A stretch of 48,488 nt of DNA from assembly GCA_001799695.1 (NCBI GenBank), contig MGTY01000044.1, forward strand, positions 1,519 to 50,006, given 5' to 3'. The stretch is from Elusimicrobia bacterium GWA2_69_24 (GTDB lineage: Bacteria > Elusimicrobiota > Elusimicrobia > UBA1565). Positions 25,339 through 32,811 of this stretch are shown piece after piece. Every line of letters begins with the position of its first letter. Within the stretch, counting starts at the first letter, position 1. The notes below the pieces were generated by a model. That model searched no databases, had not been told where the DNA came from, and saw nothing but the letters and a program-made list of their open reading frames with translations. Position numbers and translations under genes: made by a program.

Positions 25339-26408
25339 TGAGCAAGGCTCTGCGCCGGGCCGTCGCCGCCGTCCTCCTCGCGGGGGTCGCGCTGTCCGAC
25401 GCCGGCGCCGTGCGCCCCCTCCAGCCCCCGGCGCCCCCCTTCCCGGAGCCGGCGGCCTGGGTCAACTCGGTCCCCTTCACCCTGCGCGACTTCCGCGGCC
25501 GCAAGGTGGTGCTGGTCACCTTCATCAACGCCTTCTCCGTCAACTCCATCCGCACTTTCGGCCAGCTCATGCGCTGGTGGGACCTCTACGCGCTGGAGGG
25601 ACTCATGATCGTGGGGATCCACACCCCGGACTTCGACTTCGACCGGGACCCCCTGCAGGTGCGCCACGCCGTGCGCCGCTTCGGCCTCCCCTTCCCCGTG
25701 CTGATCGACAGCCGCCGCCTGGCCTGGAAGGCGTACGAGAACAACGCCTGGCCCTCGCATTACCTGATCGACCACCGCGGCAACATCATCCACGACCGCA
25801 TCGGCGAGGGCGGCTACAACGAGTTCGAGAAGGAGATCCTAGGCGCCCTGGACCGGCTCAACGGCTACCATCCGCCCGAGGACTACCTCGTCCCGAAGGA
25901 CGCGGAGAAGACCGACTGCGGGATGCTGACCCCGCCCTTCTTCCTGGGCTCGCGCCGGGGCAAGTCCGTGATCCGGAGCAAGAGCAAGATCCTCCTGGAC
26001 CTGGCCGAGAGCCGCAGCGGCGAAGCCTCCGTGATCGGGGAGTGGCGCACCGAACCGGAGGCCCTGCGCTACGACGGCGACGCGACGGGGATGCGCGACC
26101 ACTTCCAGCTCATCTACGCCGGCGCCGAGGTCATGGCCACGGTCTCGCGCTTCGGCCGCGACCCGGTCAAGCTCTTCGTCAAGCAGGACAACCTCTGGAT
26201 GCACTCCGGCAACGCCAACTCCGACATCAAATGGGACGACGAGGACCGCAGCTACGTCCTGGTGGACGAGCCCCGGCTGTACTTCCTGGCCAAGGACAAG
26301 AAGAAGGACCGCCTGCGCGAACTGCAGCTCATCCCGGAACGGACCGGGATCGGGTTCTCGAGCTTCGAGTTCTCCGACCACTGCGAGTCGGAATACCTGC
26401 ACCACTGA
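25338..26408 (+). CDS. DipZ-like thioredoxin-fold exported protein lacking catalytic cysteines
   Basis: 356 residues with a signal peptide (~1-24). Residues ~40-190 follow the periplasmic thioredoxin domain of DipZ-type proteins (WVNSVPFTLRDFRGRKVVLV, GIHTPDFDFDRD, NNAWPSHYLIDHRGNIIHD, GEGGYNEFEKEI). The redox motif, normally CINC in the context SCINCIRT, reads FSVNSIRT, so S67 and S70 replace both cysteines. The C-terminal ~160 residues match the beta-rich domain that follows thioredoxin in DipZ (DEPRLYFLAKD). Without cysteines it cannot do thiol-disulfide exchange; binding or structural roles are more likely. It overlaps pyrB by 1 nt (TGATG). Confidence 0.82.
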   Translation: MSKALRRAVAAVLLAGVALSDAGAVRPLQPPAPPFPEPAAWVNSVPFTLRDFRGRKVVLVTFINAFSVNSIRTFGQLMRWWDLYALEGLMIVGIHTPDFDFDRDPLQVRHAVRRFGLPFPVLIDSRRLAWKAYENNAWPSHYLIDHRGNIIHDRIGEGGYNEFEKEILGALDRLNGYHPPEDYLVPKDAEKTDCGMLTPPFFLGSRRGKSVIRSKSKILLDLAESRSGEASVIGEWRTEPEALRYDGDATGMRDHFQLIYAGAEVMATVSRFGRDPVKLFVKQDNLWMHSGNANSDIKWDDEDRSYVLVDEPRLYFLAKDKKKDRLRELQLIPERTGIGFSSFEFSDHCESEYLHH

Positions 26409-26409
26409 C

Positions 26410-27513
26410 ATGGGCGCCTCCGCTCTCTCCCGCCCGGACCGGGTCGCCGACGTGTCGGCCCGCCGCCTGGACATCCCTCTGCGGCGCTCCTTCGACATCG
26501 CCGGAGGCTCCCACGCCCGCGTCGCCAACGTCCTGGTGACCGCCGTGCTCGAGGACGGCACGCGGGGCTACGGCGAGTGCGCGCCCATGCCCGCCTTCAA
26601 CGGGGAGACCCAGGACGAGGCCCTCGCGGCGGTGCGCCGGGGTACCCTCGGCCTGCGCGGCCTCCCCGTCGGAAGCTCGGCGCTATGGTCCGCGGCCATC
26701 GGCGCCCGGACCCGCCGCTGCCGGTCAGCGCTGGCGGGGATCGAGATGGCGCTCCTCGACGCCGGCGCCCGGAGGGCCGGCATCCCCCTGCGCGCCCTCT
26801 TCGGCGGAGCGGGCGACCGCGTCACGACCGACGTGACCATCCCCATCGTCCCCCCGGACGAGGCCTGCCGGACCGCCCGGCGCCTCTGGCGCTGGGGGAT
26901 CCGCACCCTCAAGATCAAGGTCGGCCGCGACCTGACCTCGGACCTGCGCCGCATCGAGGCGGCCGTCGCGGGCGCGCCCCGGGCCCGCCTTATCCTGGAC
27001 GCCAACGCGGGCTATCGGGCGCCCCACGCCCTCGAATTCCTGGCCCGCCTGCGGCGGCTGGGCATCCGGCCCGCGCTCTTCGAGCAGCCGACCGCCGCGC
27101 GCGATTGGGCCGGCCTGCGCGAGGTGCACGCCCGCGGCGGCGTGCCCGTCGCGGCGGACGAGTCGGCCTCCTGCCGGGCCGACGTCCTGCGCCTGGCCCG
27201 GACGCGCTCGGTGCAGGTGGTCAACATCAAGCTCATGAAATACGGCGTCCTGGAGAGCCTCGAGGTCGCGCGCGTCGCCCGCGCCGGGGGCCTGGGGCTC
27301 ATGATCGGAGGCCTGATCGAGTCCCGCCTGGCCATGTCCTGCGCCGCGCACCTGGCGGCCGGGTTCGGCGGGTTCTCCTTCGTGGACCTCGACACCCCCC
27401 TCTTCCTGGCCGCGGACCCCATGCGGGGCCCCCGCATCCTCCGGGGCGGGGTGTACGACCTCTCCGGCGTGCGCGCGGGCATCGGCGTCACGCCGAAGGA
27501 CGGGACCCGGTGA
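26410..27513 (+). CDS. Dipeptide epimerase (enolase superfamily)
   Basis: 367 residues, muconate-lactonizing-enzyme subgroup. The capping domain carries GYGECAPMPAFNGE. The barrel has the acid/base lysines TLKIKVG (K168/K170) and K274 in NIKLMKYG. Metal ligands are D197 (LDANAGY), E225 (FEQP) and D250 (AADES). GGLIESRLAM matches L-Ala-D/L-Glu epimerases (YcjG/YkfB). It would racemise the second residue of peptidoglycan-derived dipeptides in the cytoplasm. The exact dipeptide cannot be read from sequence. One base separates it from the previous gene, and the next gene overlaps it by 4 nt. Confidence 0.88.
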   Translation: MGASALSRPDRVADVSARRLDIPLRRSFDIAGGSHARVANVLVTAVLEDGTRGYGECAPMPAFNGETQDEALAAVRRGTLGLRGLPVGSSALWSAAIGARTRRCRSALAGIEMALLDAGARRAGIPLRALFGGAGDRVTTDVTIPIVPPDEACRTARRLWRWGIRTLKIKVGRDLTSDLRRIEAAVAGAPRARLILDANAGYRAPHALEFLARLRRLGIRPALFEQPTAARDWAGLREVHARGGVPVAADESASCRADVLRLARTRSVQVVNIKLMKYGVLESLEVARVARAGGLGLMIGGLIESRLAMSCAAHLAAGFGGFSFVDLDTPLFLAADPMRGPRILRGGVYDLSGVRAGIGVTPKDGTR

Positions 27514-28049
27514 CCGCGCCCCACGCGCCGCGGCGCGGCCTCCTCTATGCCGGGATCGGCCTGCTGGCGGCCGGGCTCTTCGCGGCCCTCCTGCTCACCC
27601 CGGGAGGGAACGGCGGCCCCCGGATCGGCGCCGCGGCCCCCGATTTCCGGCTGATGGACCTGTCCGGAAACCCCGTGCGCCTCAGCGAGCAGCGGGGCCA
27701 GGCGGTCCTGATCGATTTCTGGGCCACCTGGTGCGCCACCTGCGTCGAATCCCTGCCCGAGATGGCCGAGCTCCACGAGAAGTTCCGGGGCCGGGACTTC
27801 CTCATCCTGGCCGTCTCCATGGACGAAGGGAGCCCGGAATCCGTCGCCTCCTTCGCGGCGGAACGGCGTCTGCCGTACCGGATCCTCTTCGCCGACGCCG
27901 CGGTCGCCGACGACTACCGCGTCTCCGGACTCCCGGCCCAGTACCTCGTCGACCGCGACGGGATCATCACGCAGAGCTATCTCAGCGATACCGATTTCGC
28001 CAAGCTTTCCGAAGACATCGCCGCTCTACTGGACAGGAGGACTCCATGA
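27510..28049 (+). CDS. TlpA/ResA-like membrane-anchored thioredoxin
   Basis: 179 residues, starting at GTG within the epimerase stop (GTGA). One N-terminal membrane anchor (~11-30). AhpC/TSA-type thioredoxin fold: APDFRLMDLSGNPVRLSE, then DFWATWCATC with C75/C78, the cis-Pro region VSGLPAQYLVDRDG. A reductant or thiol-disulfide oxidoreductase on the periplasmic face, for example for cytochrome c or envelope protein thiols. It precedes a DsbA-family gene with ATGA overlap. Confidence 0.9.
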   Translation: MTAPHAPRRGLLYAGIGLLAAGLFAALLLTPGGNGGPRIGAAAPDFRLMDLSGNPVRLSEQRGQAVLIDFWATWCATCVESLPEMAELHEKFRGRDFLILAVSMDEGSPESVASFAAERRLPYRILFADAAVADDYRVSGLPAQYLVDRDGIITQSYLSDTDFAKLSEDIAALLDRRTP

Positions 28050-29011
28050 CGCCCCTCATCAGCGCGACCCTTCTCGCCGCGCTCCTGGCGAACCCCGCCG
28101 CCGCGGGCCCCGATCTGAAACGCCTGACCGACCACATGCACAAGTCCTTCAGCACCCCGCTCTCCATGAAACTGGAGGTCAAGGACCTGGTACCCGCCGA
28201 GATCGCGGGATTCCTGTCGGGATCTTTGGTGATCACGGAGGAGGGCAAGTCCCAGTCGCAGCCCATCCTCGTCTCCCAGGACGGGCGCTGGTACGTCGTG
28301 GGGGCCCTCTACCGCGTCGCCGCCTCCGCGGTACCCGGCTTCCGCGAGGTCCAGCCCTCCGAAGGACTCCCGCCCCCCCCGCCGCTCCTGCTGTCTCCCG
28401 ACGGCAAGCACGCGGTGGCGGGCAAACCCCAGGACGCCTCCATCGATCCCGACCAGGACGCGCTCTCGAAGATCAGCCTGAAGGGGGTGCCCTTCACGGG
28501 GCCGGCCAACGCCCGGGTCACGATCGTCGAATACTCCGAGCTCCAGTGTCCCCACTGCAAGCTCGCCGCCGAGGTCCTGGAGAAGGAACTCCCCGCCTAC
28601 GCGGGGAAGGTGCGCTTCGTGTTCAAGCATTACCCGCTCAAGGACATGCATCCCTGGTCCTACAGCGCCGCCATCGCCGCCGCCTGCGCCGAGACCCTGG
28701 ACGAGAAGAAGGCCCCGGCGCTCCGAGCCGCCTTCTTCCGCGCGCAGACGGAAGTGAATGCGGAGAACGTGCGCGAGAAGGCCGGCGCCTTCGCGGAGTC
28801 GGTCGGGCTGCCCAAGGCGGCGCTCCTCGGCTGCTACGACGCGAAGGGTTCCCGGGCCCGGGTGGACGGGGACATCGCGGAGGGAGACCGGGTGGGCGTG
28901 ATGGGAGTCCCGGCCATCTTCATCAACGGCCGCCGCACGCGCAGCTACCAATGGCCTTTCGTGAAATCCGTCATCGACGAGATGCTGGAAAGCGCCGGCA
29001 AAGGGAAGTAG
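28046..29011 (+). CDS. DsbA-family thiol oxidoreductase with N-terminal DsbC/G-like region
   Basis: 321 residues, signal peptide ~1-20, AGGAGG upstream of the ATG. N-terminal region ~25-105 (LTDHMHKSFSTPLSMKLEVK...ILVSQDGRWYVVGALYRV) resembles a dimerisation domain. A Pro-rich linker (~108-125) follows, then a thioredoxin_4/DsbA domain with CPHC (C168-C171), FVFKHYPLKDMHPW and the cis-Pro motif VMGVPAIFING. It probably makes or isomerises disulfides in exported proteins. A paralogue of the same layout lies on the opposite strand at 30156-31019. The stop TAG abuts the opposite-strand stop with no gap. Confidence 0.88.
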   Translation: MTPLISATLLAALLANPAAAGPDLKRLTDHMHKSFSTPLSMKLEVKDLVPAEIAGFLSGSLVITEEGKSQSQPILVSQDGRWYVVGALYRVAASAVPGFREVQPSEGLPPPPPLLLSPDGKHAVAGKPQDASIDPDQDALSKISLKGVPFTGPANARVTIVEYSELQCPHCKLAAEVLEKELPAYAGKVRFVFKHYPLKDMHPWSYSAAIAAACAETLDEKKAPALRAAFFRAQTEVNAENVREKAGAFAESVGLPKAALLGCYDAKGSRARVDGDIAEGDRVGVMGVPAIFINGRRTRSYQWPFVKSVIDEMLESAGKGK

Positions 29012-30190
29012 CTACTCGTCGCCTTCCGCCAACAGCCTGGCCGCGACCTTCAAGTCGTTGGTGGGAAGGCGGCAGGCGAAGCGGACGCAGATGTAGGCCG
29101 TGGTCTTCCCCGCGATGGGCGTCATGCCCTTGAGGAGCGGCAGCCGCTTCACCATCCGCTCCCGGACCGGCCCCTCGGGGAGCACGATCACGGTCTCACC
29201 GGGCGAGAAGCGGCTGCGCGCCAACCGCAGCAGCTCCCGCGTAGCCGGATCGTCGAGCTCGCCGGCGAGCACGATCTGCCGGGGCTTGGCGAGGGCGAGG
29301 TCCGCCGCGGACAGCAGGGCGGGGTGGGCGCGCGGAAAGTCGCGCATCGCGTCCCGGAACTGCAGCAGCGCCGCCTCCGCGGCCTGCCGGTATTCCGGGC
29401 GCTCCGAGAGATGGGCCAGGCGCAGGAAGCCCTGCACCGCCACGCCCCGCGCCGCGAGGAGGGAGGGCTCCGCCTCCTGCAGCCCCCGCAGAGGCAGCCC
29501 GCGCCGCAGGACCCGCGCGAAGGCATCGGCCCGGTCCAGCCAGTCCGGGTCAAAATCGGCCGCGTAGAGGTCCAGGAAGCCCTGCACGAGGAAGGCCGCC
29601 TCCCGGAACCCCAGACCGGCGGGCGGCCGCGCGGGCAGGGCCCGGGCGGCTTTCTGGGCGGCCGCGAGGTAGCGGGGCTCCTCCAGGACCGCGAAGCCCT
29701 TGGCCAATGCCGATATCGCCGGCCCCTGCGCGTCCCGCCTCATCCGGGCGAGGTCGAGCGGCAGCAGGGCGTCGAGGCGCCGTCCGGCGGCGCGCGCCGC
29801 CTCCAGGTCCTTGCCCGCCTGGTACGCCTCGACCGCGTTCGCCGCCGACCAGGCCTCGGAGGCCGCGTCGCAGGCCTCGCGCTGGGCGGCCAGGGACCTG
29901 GCCGCGAGACGGAAGGCTTCCCGCTGCCCCGTGCGGGCGGCGTAGCGGAGAAGGAAGGATTCCGTCTCCGGCGCCAGGGCCGCGGGCCGGCGCGCCGGAG
30001 AGACCGAATCGGCGCGCAAAGCCTCGAAGAGCCGGTCCAGGAGCGCGGCGTCGACGCCGGCCAGGGGACCCTCGGCCCCGGCGGCGCAGAGGCGCGCCGG
30101 CGGCGCGGCCGCGGCCGCGGCCAGGATCAGGACCCGGATCAGCCTCCGGATCCGGCTAGAGCTTGCCGTGCTTGCCTTGCAGGGATTCAT
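29012..30190 (-). CDS. YyaL/DUF255-like protein without thioredoxin domain, exported
   Basis: 392 residues if started at ATG 30190, with a signal-like segment (RRLIRVLILAAAAAAPPA) close behind. The C-terminal half follows YyaL/SPATA20 proteins: helical-barrel repeats, HPALLSAADLALAKPRQIVLAG, and the final YICVRFACRLPTNDL motif. The N-terminal thioredoxin-like DUF255 domain and the conserved HFEKMLYDNA-type region of the family are absent. It may be a reduced, exported derivative whose function is unknown. It overlaps the upstream DsbA-family gene by ~35 nt and is probably translated by coupling. The start is uncertain because no clear Shine-Dalgarno precedes it. Confidence 0.7.
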   Translation of the reverse strand: MNPCKASTASSSRIRRLIRVLILAAAAAAPPARLCAAGAEGPLAGVDAALLDRLFEALRADSVSPARRPAALAPETESFLLRYAARTGQREAFRLAARSLAAQREACDAASEAWSAANAVEAYQAGKDLEAARAAGRRLDALLPLDLARMRRDAQGPAISALAKGFAVLEEPRYLAAAQKAARALPARPPAGLGFREAAFLVQGFLDLYAADFDPDWLDRADAFARVLRRGLPLRGLQEAEPSLLAARGVAVQGFLRLAHLSERPEYRQAAEAALLQFRDAMRDFPRAHPALLSAADLALAKPRQIVLAGELDDPATRELLRLARSRFSPGETVIVLPEGPVRERMVKRLPLLKGMTPIAGKTTAYICVRFACRLPTNDLKVAARLLAEGDE

Positions 30191-31019
30191 CGATGAGCCG
30201 GCGGATCTCATCGTAGTCCGCGCCGTTGACGGCATGGCCGTTGACGAAGAACGCCGGAGCCCCGTTCGCTCCCAGGGCCTCGGTCTCCGCCAGGTCCCGC
30301 TGGACCTTGGCCAGCGTCTTGCTCTCCTTCCGGCACGCCTCGAGTTTCTTGAGGTCCACCTTGGCCGCGCCCGCGAGCTCCTTGAGCTTCTCGTCGAAAT
30401 TCTGCAGCCGGATCTCCTGCTGGTTGTCGAAAATGAGGTCGTGCAGGGCCCAGAACCGGTCCTGCGATTGGAGCAGCGCGCACTCCACCGCGACCGCCGC
30501 CGGCTCCGCCCAGGGATGCATGCCCTTGAGCGGATACGACTTGTAGACCCAGCTCACCTTGTCAGGATAGTCCTTCATGATCTTCTGGGCCATGATCCGG
30601 TAGCCTTTCTGGCAGAACGGGCACTGGAAATCCGTGTACTCGACGACGCTGACCGGGGCGCCCGCCTTGCCGCGGACGGCCGCGCCGCGCAGGTCCATCT
30701 TCTTCAGCCGCTCGTCATCCGGGGTGGAGGCGAGGTCCTTGAAGCCCCCCATGACGTAGTGCTTCTGGTCGCTGGAGAGGAAAAGGGTTTCCACCTGCTC
30801 CATGCCCCGGTGGACGAAGGTGACCTTGATCTTCTGGAAGCCCGGCACCACCGACGCTTCCGGGGCCCCCAGCTTCACCGCGACCATGGCGGGGATGTTG
30901 TAGCTCTCGCGCACGTGGTCCTCGAGACCTTTCGGCGCCGGAGCCTCCGCCGCGCTCGCCGCGACCGCCAGGAGCAGCGCCGCCGGAAATCCCGACCCTA
31001 ACCGCCTCGTTCTCGTCAT
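30156..31019 (-). CDS. DsbA-family thiol oxidoreductase (second copy)
   Basis: 287 residues, signal peptide ~1-25, GGAGG 6 nt before the ATG. N-terminal region LEDHVRESYNIPAMVAVKLG...FLSSDQKHYVMGGF parallels that of the protein at 28046-29011. The thioredoxin_4 domain has CPFC (C133-C136), WVYKSYPLKGMHPWAEPAA and the cis-Pro segment NGAPAFFVNG. It likely acts on disulfides of exported proteins together with the neighbouring TlpA and DsbA proteins. A possible minus-strand -10, TATAGT, lies at 31049-31054. Confidence 0.88.
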   Translation of the reverse strand: MTRTRRLGSGFPAALLLAVAASAAEAPAPKGLEDHVRESYNIPAMVAVKLGAPEASVVPGFQKIKVTFVHRGMEQVETLFLSSDQKHYVMGGFKDLASTPDDERLKKMDLRGAAVRGKAGAPVSVVEYTDFQCPFCQKGYRIMAQKIMKDYPDKVSWVYKSYPLKGMHPWAEPAAVAVECALLQSQDRFWALHDLIFDNQQEIRLQNFDEKLKELAGAAKVDLKKLEACRKESKTLAKVQRDLAETEALGANGAPAFFVNGHAVNGADYDEIRRLIDESLQGKHGKL

Positions 31020-31089
31020 CGCATGCCTCCGCCCAGGTCCCTTAGGTTACTATATCTGATGCGGGTATTTCCGCGGCCCGATAATTAGA

Positions 31090-31095
31090 TATAAT
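31090..31095 (+). promoter_or_regulatory. -10 box for tRNA-Arg
   Basis: A perfect TATAAT 26 bp before the mature tRNA 5' end. The -35 region is weak (TTTCCG at 31068-31073, 16-bp spacer). Confidence 0.5.
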
Positions 31096-31121
31096 CCCGT
31101 GTCGGGGCAGTCCGATCATTC

Positions 31122-31193
31122 GCGCTCGTAGCTCAAAGGATAGAGTACCAGCCTGCGGAGCTGGTGATACAGGTTCGATTCCTGTCGAGCGCA
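31122..31193 (+). tRNA. tRNA-Arg (anticodon GCG)
   Basis: 72 nt, complete cloverleaf: acceptor GCGCTCG/CGAGCGC with discriminator A; D-arm GCTC/GAGT with GG and A20 in the loop (an Arg identity base); anticodon arm CCAGC-CTGCGGA-GCTGG, anticodon GCG (reads CGC, CGU); 4-nt variable loop; T-arm ACAGG-TTCGATT-CCTGT. CCA is not encoded. Most bacteria read these codons with an ACG (inosine) anticodon, so GCG is less usual. The next gene begins 5 nt after the discriminator base. Confidence 0.95.
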
Positions 31194-31198
31194 TTCCT

Positions 31199-32377
31199 TT
31201 GAACCTCCTCCTCCCTTTCCTGATCCTCCTCGCTCCACCGGCGCTCGGCGCGCCGGGAGCGGACCCGGGCTTCGGCCTGGAGCCGGCCGCGGGCTGGGAG
31301 AGCCGCAAGCCTCCCCCGGGTTCCCTGTTCGCCCTCGGCCGCGGCCCCGCGGTCCTCACCGTGAACCAGCTCGCGGAGGCGCTGTCCGCTCCGGAAACGG
31401 CGGCGCGGATGGAGGACGACTCGCGGAGCCTGACGCGCAAAGGCCGGAAGGTCGGGAAGACCGTGCCGTACCGCTCGCCGGCGGGCATCCTCTACCTCAT
31501 CGCGGGGTTCGGCCCCCCGGGATCCGAAACGCTCTTCGGCTATTTCACGGTGGAGGAACGGTCCTTTTCCTATCTGGCCAAGCAGGCGTCCCGCGACGAA
31601 GTCCTGGCCATGCTGGACACCCTCGCTCCGCCCCCTCTGCGAAGGGAAAAAGACTGCGCTCCGGGGACGGCGCGCCCTTGCGCGTCGCCGGGAGCCTCGG
31701 CGGAGGAGTTCCCCGGGCAGCGCACGGCTCCGCAGACCCCCGTCTCCTTCCTGTCGGGCCAGGTCACCCTCCCCAGGGTCCCCGGGTGGCGGGTCGAGGC
31801 TCCGACCCCCGAGGAACTCGCGGTCTCGGGGCCGGATTGGACCTTCGCCCTCAGCGCCGCGGCCATGCGGGAGATGGGGATCGGCCCCGGCAAAGACGTC
31901 CAGACCCTGGCCGCCGCGTACCTCGCCCAGCGGGAGACCCGGCTCATCGACAAGGAGGGCTGCCGCGGCCGCGACCTCCTGGGCGACCAGCTGACCAACG
32001 GCTGGAAACTCCTATATAAACAGTATGAGTGCGGCGGAAAACTCCAGGGGAAGCTCACGGTCATCGGGGTGCTCCTGCCCCGCGAGGCGCCCTTGACCGC
32101 GTGGTCCGGGACCTACGCGGCCGCCCGCCAGTTCGACGCCTTCCGCTCCTGGCTGGCCGAGGGACAGGAAGCGGCCGCTCAGGAGCGGCCGTCCGCCGAG
32201 ACTCCCGCCGTCCGCCTCCCGCCGGAGGAGGCCGCCGCGCCCGCCGCGCCTTCCGCCGGCCCAGGCCCCGATCCGGAGCGGCCCCGCTTCATCCTGCTGC
32301 CGATCCTGGCCGGCGCGATCCTCGCCGCCGTCATCATGATCCTCACCTTCATCCGCAAACGCCGGAGGCGCCCATGA
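31199..32377 (+). CDS. Exported, C-terminally anchored protein of unknown function
   Basis: 392 residues, starting with TTG 5 nt after the tRNA-Arg gene. This start gives an intact signal peptide (MNLLLPFLILLAPPALGAPG), but its ribosome-binding region would lie inside the tRNA sequence. Two similar-sized exported regions (~25-145 and ~180-325) are separated by a Cys/Pro-rich linker. A Pro/Ala/Glu-rich stretch (~325-360), one membrane helix (~363-384) and a basic tail RKRRRRP follow. I do not recognise the family. The anchor and tail suggest a periplasm-facing membrane protein. It overlaps the deaminase gene by 4 nt. Confidence 0.7.
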   Translation: MNLLLPFLILLAPPALGAPGADPGFGLEPAAGWESRKPPPGSLFALGRGPAVLTVNQLAEALSAPETAARMEDDSRSLTRKGRKVGKTVPYRSPAGILYLIAGFGPPGSETLFGYFTVEERSFSYLAKQASRDEVLAMLDTLAPPPLRREKDCAPGTARPCASPGASAEEFPGQRTAPQTPVSFLSGQVTLPRVPGWRVEAPTPEELAVSGPDWTFALSAAAMREMGIGPGKDVQTLAAAYLAQRETRLIDKEGCRGRDLLGDQLTNGWKLLYKQYECGGKLQGKLTVIGVLLPREAPLTAWSGTYAAARQFDAFRSWLAEGQEAAAQERPSAETPAVRLPPEEAAAPAAPSAGPGPDPERPRFILLPILAGAILAAVIMILTFIRKRRRRP

Positions 32378-32811
32378 AGAGAGACCCATTCCTGGATGCC
32401 GCCATCGCCGAAGCCCGGCTGGGGCTGGCGGAGGGCGGCATCCCGATCGGCTCCGTCCTGGTCAAGGACGGCCGGATCCTCGGCCGGGGCCGCAATCGGC
32501 GGGTCCAGAACGGCGATCCCACGGCCCACGCCGAGATCGACTGCCTCCGCGACGCCGGCCGCGTCGGGAGCTACGCGGGCACGGTCCTGTATTCGACGCT
32601 CATGCCCTGCTACCTCTGCTCCGGAGCCGCGGTGCAGTTCGGGATCCGCTCCGTCGTCGCGGGGGAATCCCGGACCTTCCCGGGCGGGGCGGCCTGGCTG
32701 CGCGCTCAGGGGATCGCGGTGACCGACGCCGACGACGAGGAATGCGCCGCGCTCATGCGCCGCTTCATCGCGGAGCATCCCCGTCTGTGGGACGAGGATA
32801 TCGGGAAGTAG
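32374..32811 (+). CDS. Cytosine deaminase, yeast FCY1 type
   Basis: 145 residues. Zinc-dependent deaminase with H52-A-E54 (TAHAEIDCLRDAG) and PCYLC (C79/C82). The whole length, including GRGRNRR near residue 40, LYSTLMPC and the final WDEDIGK, follows fungal cytosine deaminase rather than tRNA adenosine deaminase TadA or guanine deaminase. It would convert cytosine to uracil in pyrimidine salvage. Its start lies in the previous stop codon (ATGA) with GGAGG upstream. The last 47 bp overlap the 3' end of tatC on the other strand. Confidence 0.9.
   Translation: MKRDPFLDAAIAEARLGLAEGGIPIGSVLVKDGRILGRGRNRRVQNGDPTAHAEIDCLRDAGRVGSYAGTVLYSTLMPCYLCSGAAVQFGIRSVVAGESRTFPGGAAWLRAQGIAVTDADDEECAALMRRFIAEHPRLWDEDIGK

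Noticed and set aside
32374-32811. Annotation as tRNA adenosine deaminase TadA
   Set aside because: The zinc motifs are shared, but the rest of the sequence, especially the C-terminus, follows yeast cytosine deaminase.
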